Assembly: GCF_000987775.1 (NCBI RefSeq)
Contig: NZ_LAHO01000017.1
Span: 1-64,000, forward strand
Direction of reading: 5' to 3'
DNA length: 64,000 bases
Origin: Arsukibacterium ikkense
GTDB taxonomy: Bacteria; Pseudomonadota; Gammaproteobacteria; Enterobacterales; Alteromonadaceae
In this document: in pieces, positions 1 to 6,358 of the stretch
Layout of the letters: the number at the start of each line of letters is the position of its first letter
How positions within the stretch are numbered: position 1 is the stretch's first letter
Notes under the pieces: generated by a model
Seen by the model: only the letters and a program-made list of their open reading frames with translations
What the model was told of the DNA's origin: nothing
The model's database searches: none
Program-made: the position numbers and the translations under genes

Positions 1-51
1 CGCATAGTGGCCAATACCTTGCTTATTTTCATCAGTTTTGGCAGTTGTCAT
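1..51 (-). CDS. N-terminal end of an unidentified protein (partial)
   Basis: An ATG at 51 on the minus strand opens a frame that runs off the left edge of the window; 17 residues are visible (MTTAKTDENKQGIGHYA). A GGAG ribosome binding site lies about 9 bases upstream of the start. The gene is divergent from the regulator at 193 and shares with it the intergenic region that carries an FNR-type box and an 18-bp palindrome, so an oxygen-linked role is possible. The visible part is too short to name a family. Confidence 0.45.
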   Translation of the reverse strand, partial: MTTAKTDENKQGIGHYA

Positions 52-124
52 TAATTACGCTCCGGCAGTGCTGGTTATCCTGACCCTAAGCCTAGCAGCA
101 AATACCCGGCCTTTGACAAAAAGC

Positions 125-138
125 TTGATCCAGATCAA
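125..138. promoter_or_regulatory. FNR/ANR-type binding site
   Basis: TTGATCCAGATCAA is an exact match to the FNR consensus TTGAT-N4-ATCAA. It sits between the divergent partial gene (start at 51) and the regulator gene at 193. Downstream, TACAAT at 149-154 could be a -10 box. With that box the FNR site would overlap the -35 region of the rightward promoter, which would suggest repression rather than activation in that direction; activation of the leftward gene is equally possible. The site is seen directly; the direction of control is inferred. Confidence 0.7.
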
Positions 139-156
139 AGTTCAGCCGTACAATAG

Positions 157-174
157 TTTCAGAAATTTCTGAAA
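157..174. promoter_or_regulatory. 18-bp perfect palindrome, likely operator of the adjacent GbsR/MarR-type regulator
   Basis: TTTCAGAAATTTCTGAAA is a perfect inverted repeat located just downstream of a possible -10 box (149-154) and 18 bases before the start of the regulator gene at 193. Its position over the start of transcription is typical of an autoregulatory operator. It is not an FNR or LexA site. The assignment to the regulator at 193 is inference from position and symmetry. Confidence 0.6.
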
Positions 175-192
175 GTTCAGTAAGGGCTATGT

Positions 193-744
193 ATGCAGAT
201 GACACCGATGATTGAGTCTTTTGTTTGTCACTTTGGCGAAATGGGCAGCCGCTGGGGCTTTAACCGCACCGTTGGCCAGATTTACGCCCTGCTGGTGGTA
301 AGCGAGCAGCCAATTTGCGCCAACGACATTGCCGAGTTGCTGGGGATATCCCGCGGTAATGTCAGTATGGGTTTAAAAGAGCTGGGTAGCTGGCAGTTGG
401 TGCAGGTGCAGCATAAAGCCGGCGACCGCAAAGAGTATTACTTTTGCCGCGGTAGTATCTGGGACATGGCCAATAAAGTATTTGAAGAGCGGCGTAAGCG
501 CGAAATGGACCCGACCCTGTCGCTGCTGCGCGACATTATGATGGACGAAGCAGCCAATAACCAAGAAGCCTATGCCCAGAAACGCATTACTGAAATTCAC
601 GACCTGCTGGAAAACATTACCGAATGGACCCAAAGCCTGCAGTCGCTGTCGCCGGAAAAGCTGAACACCCTGATGAAGCTCGGCTCAGGCGTTGGCAAGG
701 TACTGGAATTTACCGATAAGTTCCGCCCCAAAAAAGATGCTTAG
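193..744 (+). CDS. GbsR/MarR-type winged-helix transcriptional regulator
   Basis: A 183-residue cytoplasmic DNA-binding protein. Residues about 15-80 form a MarR/GbsR-like winged helix: the stretch reading ANDIAELLGISRGNVSMGLKEL is the helix-turn-helix and is followed by a wing with GDRKEYY. The C-terminal half is helical and probably mediates dimerisation. The ATG at 193 has an AAGGG binding site six bases upstream; M3 at 199 is an alternative. The gene lies 76 bases upstream of the cytochrome bd genes on the same strand, so it probably controls them and itself, with the palindrome at 157-174 as the obvious target. The effector is unknown. Confidence 0.8.
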   Translation: MQMTPMIESFVCHFGEMGSRWGFNRTVGQIYALLVVSEQPICANDIAELLGISRGNVSMGLKELGSWQLVQVQHKAGDRKEYYFCRGSIWDMANKVFEERRKREMDPTLSLLRDIMMDEAANNQEAYAQKRITEIHDLLENITEWTQSLQSLSPEKLNTLMKLGSGVGKVLEFTDKFRPKKDA

Positions 745-820
745 CCACCAAACGCCGGTTAAAAGGTTAGCCGGCAATGAGCGCCTGCTGGCGCTGTAGT
801 CATGCTGCTGTGAGGTCCGT

Positions 821-2215
821 ATGTTAGATACTTTAATCCTGTCGCGTATTCAGTTTGCCGCTAATATCAGTTTTCATATTTTGTTTCCTACTATTACCAT
901 CGCCCTTGGCTGGTTGTTGTTTTATTTTAAAGTGCGCTTTGATTTATCGCAGCACCCGGTGTGGATGCGCGCCTATCGCTTCTGGGTAAAGGTATTTGCC
1001 CTGACGTTTGCATTGGGTGTAGTAAGCGGCATTACCATGTCGTTTCAGTTTGGTACCAACTGGCCGGGCTTTATGGAAAGCATCGGCAATATTGCCGGCC
1101 CGCTGTTAGCCTATGAAATTCTGACCGCCTTTTTCCTCGAAGCCACTATGCTCGGCATTATGCTGTTTGGTTTTCATAAGGTACCGCGCTGGGCCCATAC
1201 CCTGGCCACCTTTCTGGTGGCACTGGGTACTACCTTCTCTGCGTTCTGGATTTTAGTGTTAAATTCGTGGATGCAAACTCCGGCCGGTTTTGAAATGATC
1301 GATGGCGTGGCCCATGCCACTGACTGGCTGGCCATTATTTTCAACCCGTCATTCCCCTATCGCTTTACCCATATGCTGCTGGCCTCAGCGCTAACGGTGT
1401 GTTTTCTGGTAGCCGGTATTTCTGCCTACCGCATCTTAAAAGGCGATAACAAAAAAGCACCGAAATTAACCCTGAAAACCGCGCTGCTCAGCGCGGCAAT
1501 ACTGGCGCCTACTCAGGTACTGGTGGGTGATTTCCATGGTTTAAATACGCTGGAACACCAACCACAGAAAATAGCCGCTATGGAAGGGGCTTGGCACACT
1601 GAACAAGGTGCGCCGCTGGTGTTATTTGCCATTGTGGATGAACAAACCCGCCAGAACCGCTTTGCTATTGAAATACCCAAGCTGGCCAGCCTGATCTTAA
1701 CCCATGATAAAGATGGCGAGCTGAAAGGCTTAAATGAATTTGCCGGCGAACATCCGCCGGTGGCTCCGGTGTTTTACAGCTTCCGGCTGATGGTAGGGAT
1801 TGGCCTGCTGATGCTGCTGATGGCCTGGTGGACGAGCTTCAGCTTACTGCGCAAAAAAGAGCTGGCACCGCTGCAGCTGAAAATATTAATTGGCATGACC
1901 TTCTCAGGCTGGGTTGCCACTCTGGCCGGCTGGTATGTTACCGAAATTGGCCGCCAGCCTTATTTAGTGTATGGCGTGCTGAAAACCCGCGATGCGGTAA
2001 CCACTGTTGCTGCTGAGCATGTCGCCATAACCCTTACCATGTACCTGGTGTTATATCTGGTATTATTAGTGGCTTATATCAAAACCCTGTTCTGGCTGGC
2101 CAACCGCGCAGTGGAAGTAGAAGAATATGATTTAACCCGCCCCGGCCTGGCCGAAAACCGCAGCGAGCCCGTTGTAAATAATGAGGCAACAACCCGCACA
2201 GGAGCCGCATTATGA
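821..2215 (+). CDS. cydA: Cytochrome bd-type quinol oxidase subunit I (CIO-like, short Q-loop)
   Basis: Subunit I of the inner-membrane cytochrome bd quinol oxidase, which oxidises quinol and reduces oxygen to water. The 464-residue protein is multi-spanning. H19, H184, E99 and E107 match conserved haem-ligand and proton-channel positions of the family, and a GRQP motif follows the last conserved loop. The Q-loop holds the quinol-site residues in QPQKIAAMEG but is short, so the protein is about 60 residues shorter than E. coli CydA. This fits the cyanide-insensitive (CioA/AppC-like) branch. The stop overlaps the cydB start by 4 bases. The regulator at 193 and the FNR box upstream suggest oxygen-linked control. 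Confidence 0.95.
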   Translation: MLDTLILSRIQFAANISFHILFPTITIALGWLLFYFKVRFDLSQHPVWMRAYRFWVKVFALTFALGVVSGITMSFQFGTNWPGFMESIGNIAGPLLAYEILTAFFLEATMLGIMLFGFHKVPRWAHTLATFLVALGTTFSAFWILVLNSWMQTPAGFEMIDGVAHATDWLAIIFNPSFPYRFTHMLLASALTVCFLVAGISAYRILKGDNKKAPKLTLKTALLSAAILAPTQVLVGDFHGLNTLEHQPQKIAAMEGAWHTEQGAPLVLFAIVDEQTRQNRFAIEIPKLASLILTHDKDGELKGLNEFAGEHPPVAPVFYSFRLMVGIGLLMLLMAWWTSFSLLRKKELAPLQLKILIGMTFSGWVATLAGWYVTEIGRQPYLVYGVLKTRDAVTTVAAEHVAITLTMYLVLYLVLLVAYIKTLFWLANRAVEVEEYDLTRPGLAENRSEPVVNNEATTRTGAAL

Positions 2216-3216
2216 GCTTGCTAACCGCAGAGAATTTAGCGCTGATTTTTGCTGGCCTGACGGCGCTGGCCATCCTGCTGTACGCCATTTTAGATGGTTA
2301 CGATTTAGGTGTCGGCATTACCCTGCCCATGGCGAACGAGCCGTGGCGTGATACTGCCATTGCCTCTATTGGCCCGTTCTGGGATGCCAACGAAACCTGG
2401 CTGGTATTAGCCGTTGGCCTGCTACTGGTGGCCTTTCCGGCGGCGCATAGCGCCATTTTGCATGCCTTGTATTTACCAGCAGCTTTGTTGTTGCTGGGGT
2501 TAATTCTGCGTGGGGTGGCTTTTGATTTTCGGGCCAAAGTAAAAGCCAACCGCAAAACCCGCTGGGATTACACCTTTAAAGCCGGTTCAATACTGGCTAC
2601 CTTCAGCCAGGGCTTTATGCTGGGTATTTATGTCATGGGGCTTGAGTACAACACAGGCAGCATTATCTTTGCCTGCTTTAGCGGCCTTTGCGTAACAGCC
2701 GCCTATGCGATGATTGGCAACGCCTGGTTAATTGGCAAAACCAGTGGCGCACTGCAGTTGCATGCCATTAAGCAATGTAAAATAGCCGGCGTATTAACGC
2801 TTAGCGGCATTCTGGCGGTTAGCGCCATTAACCCGCTGATTAATGCCAATGCCCTGCAGGTATGGACCGAGCCACCACTGGCCTTTGTCTTTGCTGCTAT
2901 TCCGCTACTGTGCTTTGCCATGTTTGTAATTGGCTACCTGGTGCTAAAACGCCTGCCACTGCCAGCCGACGCCGGTGCCTGGCTACCCTTTGCTATCTGC
3001 AATATTATATTTATCTGCAGTTTCCTTGGCCTGGCACTGAGTTTTTACCCTTTCGTGGTACCCAACCAGCTAACGCTGTATCAGGCCGCCAGCTCCAGAG
3101 AGTCGCTACTGATTATCTTTTTTGGCGCCGTGGTGGTTATCCCGGTGATCATTGGCTACACCGCCCTGGCGTACTATGCGTTCCGGGGTAAGGCAGATGG
3201 TTTGAAGTATTACTAA
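2212..3216 (+). CDS. cydB: Cytochrome bd-type quinol oxidase subunit II
   Basis: Subunit II of the bd oxidase, 334 residues, membrane-embedded partner of the product of the preceding gene. The N-terminus contains the characteristic ILDGYDLGVGI motif (about residues 26-36), followed by GPFWDANETWLV. Its ATG overlaps the cydA stop in an ATGA arrangement, showing translational coupling. No small CydX-like reading frame follows: the convergent umuC gene ends only 13 bases after the stop. Absence of CydX is common among CIO-type oxidases. No terminator hairpin is visible between the two convergent genes. Confidence 0.95.
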   Translation: MSLLTAENLALIFAGLTALAILLYAILDGYDLGVGITLPMANEPWRDTAIASIGPFWDANETWLVLAVGLLLVAFPAAHSAILHALYLPAALLLLGLILRGVAFDFRAKVKANRKTRWDYTFKAGSILATFSQGFMLGIYVMGLEYNTGSIIFACFSGLCVTAAYAMIGNAWLIGKTSGALQLHAIKQCKIAGVLTLSGILAVSAINPLINANALQVWTEPPLAFVFAAIPLLCFAMFVIGYLVLKRLPLPADAGAWLPFAICNIIFICSFLGLALSFYPFVVPNQLTLYQAASSRESLLIIFFGAVVVIPVIIGYTALAYYAFRGKADGLKYY

Positions 3217-3229
3217 GTATCGAATAGCG

Positions 3230-4507
3230 TTACTTTACCAGCGGCAGCTGCTGCCAATCGGTTGTGTAAGCCGGTGACAGCAGCTCGCGTTTCATGCTCC
3301 ATTCTTGCTTGGTACCCTGGCTGGCAAACCACAGGGTTTTGCCCTGTTTACTGTTGAGGGTATCCATCAGTTGCATCAGTTTTTGGTCAGTTTCTCTCTG
3401 CACTATAGGTTCATCAAACAAGCCCGGCTGATATACACCGGGGTCGTAAAAATCGGCCAGCATTACCCCGGCTTTGGCATAGCGGTAGCCGTTTACCCAC
3501 ATGGCATCCAGTAATTGCATGGCTTTGGCCAGAAACACCCGGGTATCGTTACTGGGGGTGTCCAGCTCAATACTTTTGCTGGCGCTATAAGGCGCATCTT
3601 TGTCGCTAAACGGGCTGGTGCGCAGAAATACGCTGAGTAACTTTGCCTGTTGCTGCTCTTGCCGTAGTTTCTTGCAGGCACGGCTAATGTATTCGCTGAT
3701 AGCCTCGCGCATCTGCTGTTTATCGGTTATCCGCTCACCAAAAGCACGGCTGCTGACAATCTGTTTTTTAGTTGCTGCCATTTCTTCCAGCGCAATACAA
3801 CTTTCACCGTTTAACTCGCGCACCGTGCGCTCTACCACCACCGAAAAATGCTGGCGTATAAACTCCGGCGCGGTATCGGCCAGTTGCAGTGCGGTATCAA
3901 TACCCAGCTGCTGCAGGCGCTTGGTCAGCTTAGCGCCAATACCCCAAACCTCATTTACTGGCAGCAGCGCCAGCAGCTTACGCTGGCGTACTGTACTGCT
4001 TAAATCGACTACACCACCTGTGCGATGCCAGGTTTTAGCGGCATGGTTAGCCAGTTTGGCCAGGGTTTTACTGGGCGCTATACCCACGCAGACGCTAATA
4101 CCAGTGTATTGCTGCACGGTGCGGCGCACCATTAAACCAAACTCGGTCAGGTTTTGGCTGTACCCCACCCCGGTTAAATCCAGAAAGGCTTCGTCGATGG
4201 AATACACTTCTACTCTGGGTGCTAACGCTTCCAGGGTGCTCATCACCCGCTGCGACATATCAGCATACAGGGCATAGTTAGAGGAAAACGCCACAATGCC
4301 GTGCTTTTGTAACAATTCGCGCACCTGAAATACCGGTACACCCATTTTAACGCCCAGTTTTTTTGCTTCTTTGGAGCGGGCCACCACACAGCCATCGTTG
4401 TTCGACAGCACTACCACCGGGGTATGGGTAAGATCGGGCCGGAACAACTTCTCGCAGCTGGCATAAAAGTTATTGCAGTCTACTAAAGCAAACACAACCG
4501 ACGTCAC
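3230..4507 (-). CDS. umuC: DNA polymerase V catalytic subunit UmuC
   Basis: Y-family translesion DNA polymerase, 425 residues, acting with processed UmuD dimers in SOS mutagenesis. The N-terminus has the FALVDCNNFYASCE motif with catalytic D10, and YSIDEAFLDL holds the second acidic pair at D105/E106. The fingers/palm and the C-terminal little-finger region are complete. The most distal start is a GTG at 4507; a second GTG at 4495 would place the start exactly where E. coli UmuC begins (M-FAL-D), so the true start is uncertain by four codons. It follows umuD with a 23-base gap and shares its LexA-controlled promoter. Confidence 0.95.
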   Translation of the reverse strand: MTSVVFALVDCNNFYASCEKLFRPDLTHTPVVVLSNNDGCVVARSKEAKKLGVKMGVPVFQVRELLQKHGIVAFSSNYALYADMSQRVMSTLEALAPRVEVYSIDEAFLDLTGVGYSQNLTEFGLMVRRTVQQYTGISVCVGIAPSKTLAKLANHAAKTWHRTGGVVDLSSTVRQRKLLALLPVNEVWGIGAKLTKRLQQLGIDTALQLADTAPEFIRQHFSVVVERTVRELNGESCIALEEMAATKKQIVSSRAFGERITDKQQMREAISEYISRACKKLRQEQQQAKLLSVFLRTSPFSDKDAPYSASKSIELDTPSNDTRVFLAKAMQLLDAMWVNGYRYAKAGVMLADFYDPGVYQPGLFDEPIVQRETDQKLMQLMDTLNSKQGKTLWFASQGTKQEWSMKRELLSPAYTTDWQQLPLVK

Positions 4508-4530
4508 AGCGCATTACTCACTTAAGGTAA

Positions 4531-4962
4531 TCACTTGCGCTTCAGTTGCCGGATAACATTGGTAACCACACCAAAAATATTCAGCTCGTCACCTTCGCAA
4601 AGCGTAATAGGTTTATAAGCAGGGTTACGCGGTAGCAGCTGCAACAACGGCTGGGTACACAGCTCTTTTACGGTAAACTCACTGCCCACGGCGGCCACCA
4701 CAACATCGCCATGCTCGGCATTAACCGAGCGGTCAACCACCAGTACATCGCCAGCGTAAATGCCGGCATCTATCATCGAGTCACCCTCTACCCGCACAAA
4801 AAAAGTGGCGTTGGGATGACGAATGCATAACTCGTTTAAATCCAGCGTGCGCTCAACATAATCCTGCGCCGGCGAGGGAAACCCAGCCATAACCGGGTCG
4901 CTAAAAAGCGGCATATGGCGTCTGGGAAAGTGATCGGCAGAACCAAGAAATACAGCAGACAT
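4531..4962 (-). CDS. umuD: SOS mutagenesis protein UmuD (LexA-like autoprotease)
   Basis: Serine-lysine autopeptidase of the LexA/UmuD family; RecA-stimulated self-cleavage gives UmuD', the partner of UmuC. From the chosen ATG the protein has 143 residues: a cleavage site Ala26-Gly27, catalytic Ser62 in EGDSM and Lys99 in FTVKE, each two positions later than in E. coli UmuD (24/25, 60, 97). A GTG six bases further upstream (4968) is also in frame, but the GAGG ribosome binding site at 4968-4971 overlaps it and is correctly spaced for the ATG at 4962. The gene lies directly under a LexA box. Confidence 0.93.
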   Translation of the reverse strand: MSAVFLGSADHFPRRHMPLFSDPVMAGFPSPAQDYVERTLDLNELCIRHPNATFFVRVEGDSMIDAGIYAGDVLVVDRSVNAEHGDVVVAAVGSEFTVKELCTQPLLQLLPRNPAYKPITLCEGDELNIFGVVTNVIRQLKRK

Positions 4963-4975
4963 ACGCACCTCATAT

Positions 4976-4991
4976 ATGTATGGATATACAG
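4976..4991 (-). promoter_or_regulatory. LexA (SOS) box of umuDC
   Basis: On the minus strand the sequence reads CTGTATATCCATACAT, which matches the gammaproteobacterial LexA consensus CTG-N10-CAG except for the last base (CAT). It lies 14 bases upstream of the umuD ATG, where it would block transcription initiation. The position relative to a known SOS operon makes the assignment strong despite the mismatch. Confidence 0.8.
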
Positions 4992-4992
4992 T

Positions 4993-5479
4993 ATATAGGG
5001 TTTAGCCGAAATTTCCAGAGACGAAAATGTGTTAGCTTACCATTTGCCTGTGCCACCTTATTTACAGCGGGCACGGCACAACGTTAGGGTAGTCCGCTAT
5101 TATCTGCCAGGCTCAATCAGGCTGAACAACGTCTTTTTGAGGGTGACAATGCAAACCGAGACGATTACCTATTTGAAACAGCACGCTAATACCCTTACCT
5201 GAAACTTTGCTACGAGTATTAAATTTAGCGATCGTACCTTAGATTATTTGTTGCCAATATAGAAATATTACTCTAACTTAATCCCCTCTAAAGCTTGCCC
5301 ACAATTCATCAGGCTAAATAGTGATTTGCTAACCTGCTGTTTTACTTTATGAAAACTTTATTGCAAACCAGAGGATTGGTACCTGATAAGTTGCTTCAAA
5401 GATTAAATCATAAACATGCTTTAGATTAATGTTGGTTTATTAGACAAGAAAAATTAAAGAATAAACAAAGGAGTTTTTA
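4993..5479. other. Gene-poor stretch between umuD and the repeat lipoprotein
   Basis: About 490 bases without an intact gene. Composition becomes AT-rich to the right of about 5200. The only recognisable content is a short antitoxin-like remnant at 5149-5202. A GTTAGG sequence at 5083 with flanking inverted TGTGCC/GGCACA was considered as an integron attC site but does not fit the core consensus. The rest shows no coding pattern. Confidence 0.5.
5149..5202 (+). pseudogene. Remnant of a Phd/YefM-type antitoxin gene
   Basis: The frame starting at ATG 5149 encodes MQTETITYLKQHANTLT and then a TGA stop. This resembles the start of Phd/YefM antitoxins, which typically open with M-x-x-E-T-I-S-Y-L-K-x-x-A. 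A good GAGGG ribosome binding site lies five bases upstream. The rest of the antitoxin and any toxin gene are missing, so this is a truncated leftover of a toxin-antitoxin module. The match covers only 17 residues, so confidence is limited. Confidence 0.4.
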
Positions 5480-5812
5480 ATGAAGAAGGTAGTAGCAATC
5501 GTTGTTATGGCAGGGATTATTTCCCTGACGGGTTGTGCTTCATCGAGTCCATGGGATGGAATGCCATACCAAGAAGCAACAGCTTGGCAAGGCATTGGCG
5601 TGCAAGCTTTTGACGCCAGAGCATTGCGGAGTAATGGTTTTACTCCCACTGATGCAAAAGAGTGGATTCAAGTTGGAATTAGCTCACCCCAGACAATAAT
5701 TGAGTGGAATAAAGCAGGCTTTTCTCCACGAAATGCCTCCAAATGGATTGCCAAAAACTTCAGCCTGGACAAAGCGATTGAATACAAAAGCAAGGGTCTG
5801 ACAGTCGAATAG
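5480..5812 (+). CDS. Small lipoprotein built of six ~13-residue helical repeats
   Basis: A 110-residue predicted lipoprotein: signal peptide with lipobox LTGC, lipidated Cys19. The mature part is almost entirely six tandem repeats of 12-14 residues (about 29-40, 41-54, 55-67, 68-81, 82-94, 95-107). Each has a pattern close to S/T-P-x-x-A-x-x-W-x-x-x-G-F, for example TPTDAKEWIQVGI and SPRNASKWIAKNF. The repeats probably form short amphipathic helices. A strong AAAGGAG binding site lies six bases before the ATG. The gene stands alone in an AT-rich region next to an integrase remnant, so it is probably an acquired gene. Function is unknown; envelope anchoring or protein binding is a guess. Confidence 0.8.
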   Translation: MKKVVAIVVMAGIISLTGCASSSPWDGMPYQEATAWQGIGVQAFDARALRSNGFTPTDAKEWIQVGISSPQTIIEWNKAGFSPRNASKWIAKNFSLDKAIEYKSKGLTVE

Positions 5813-5845
5813 TGCTAGTCACAATCCGATAAATATTTATCTATA

Positions 5846-5877
5846 AGTGGCTGTTTATAAAATGGTATTCAGCCACT
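5846..5877. terminator. Hairpin downstream of the repeat lipoprotein gene
   Basis: AGTGGCTG and CAGCCACT form a perfect 8-bp stem with a 16-base AT-rich loop, 33 bases after the stop codon at 5812. No run of T follows, so it may be a weak or Rho-assisted terminator or an RNA-stabilising hairpin. Confidence 0.35.
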
Positions 5878-5901
5878 CTATGCTAAAACTGGTAAACGAA
5901 C

Positions 5902-6135
5902 TCATATACCGCTGGCATAGCCCGCATTTTTAGCTTGCTCTTCCCGTGGGTCCTCACCCTGTGCAATCAGCTGTTTATGATGCCGGGCAACTTTACGGGC
6001 AGTACTCACATCAATATCCGGAAATCGGCCAATGGCAATACTGCACTTACGACCATGCAGTATGTAGCGCAGCAAGAACCGTTTAGAACCGCTTTTACCT
6101 GACAGTAACTTCAGGCCAGATATTTCGGTATCGTT
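5902..6135 (-). pseudogene. Tyrosine integrase remnant (arm-binding N-terminal domain only)
   Basis: On the minus strand an open stretch of 77 codons without a start encodes a segment typical of the arm-DNA-binding domain of phage/island integrases (DUF4102-like). It reads ISGLKLLSGKSGSKRFLLRY, then GRKCSIAIGRFPDIDVSTAR and a VARHHKQLIAQGEDPREE region. A TAA stop lies immediately upstream in frame (6136-6138) and a TGA ends it at 5902. The catalytic domain with its R-H-R-Y residues is absent. This is debris of an integrase gene and marks the region as a former mobile island. Confidence 0.8.
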
Positions 6136-6137
6136 TT

Positions 6138-6199
6138 AACATGCGTCCTCCATCAATAATTAATTCAGGGAGTTAATATATGTTTGGAGGTCGCATGTT
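6138..6199. repeat. Imperfect 15-bp inverted repeat next to the integrase remnant
   Basis: AACATGCGTCCTCCA at 6138-6152 is repeated in inverted orientation at 6185-6199 (TGGAGGTCGCATGTT), 14 of 15 bases matching, with a 32-base spacer. It lies exactly where the integrase reading frame breaks off. It could be a terminal or arm site of a small mobile element or a large RNA hairpin. No coding sequence is recognised between 6200 and 6358. Confidence 0.5.
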
Positions 6200-6358
6200 T
6201 ACGGCATACATTTATGCTTTATTGGCCTTATCTCTGAGATGGCGAATTACCGCAAGGTAGCCGTAGTACCTAAAATTGAATATATCTTATATGATTGCCC
6301 TTGCAATCTCGGGTTTAATATTTTTTAATCTGAATAAATATTTGGGGAAGTGCTTAAT

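Noticed and set aside
5050..5090. attC-like integron recombination site
   Set aside because: GTTAGG with flanking TGTGCC/GGCACA arms is present, but the seventh base does not fit GTTRRRY and no matching RYYYAAC partner was found.
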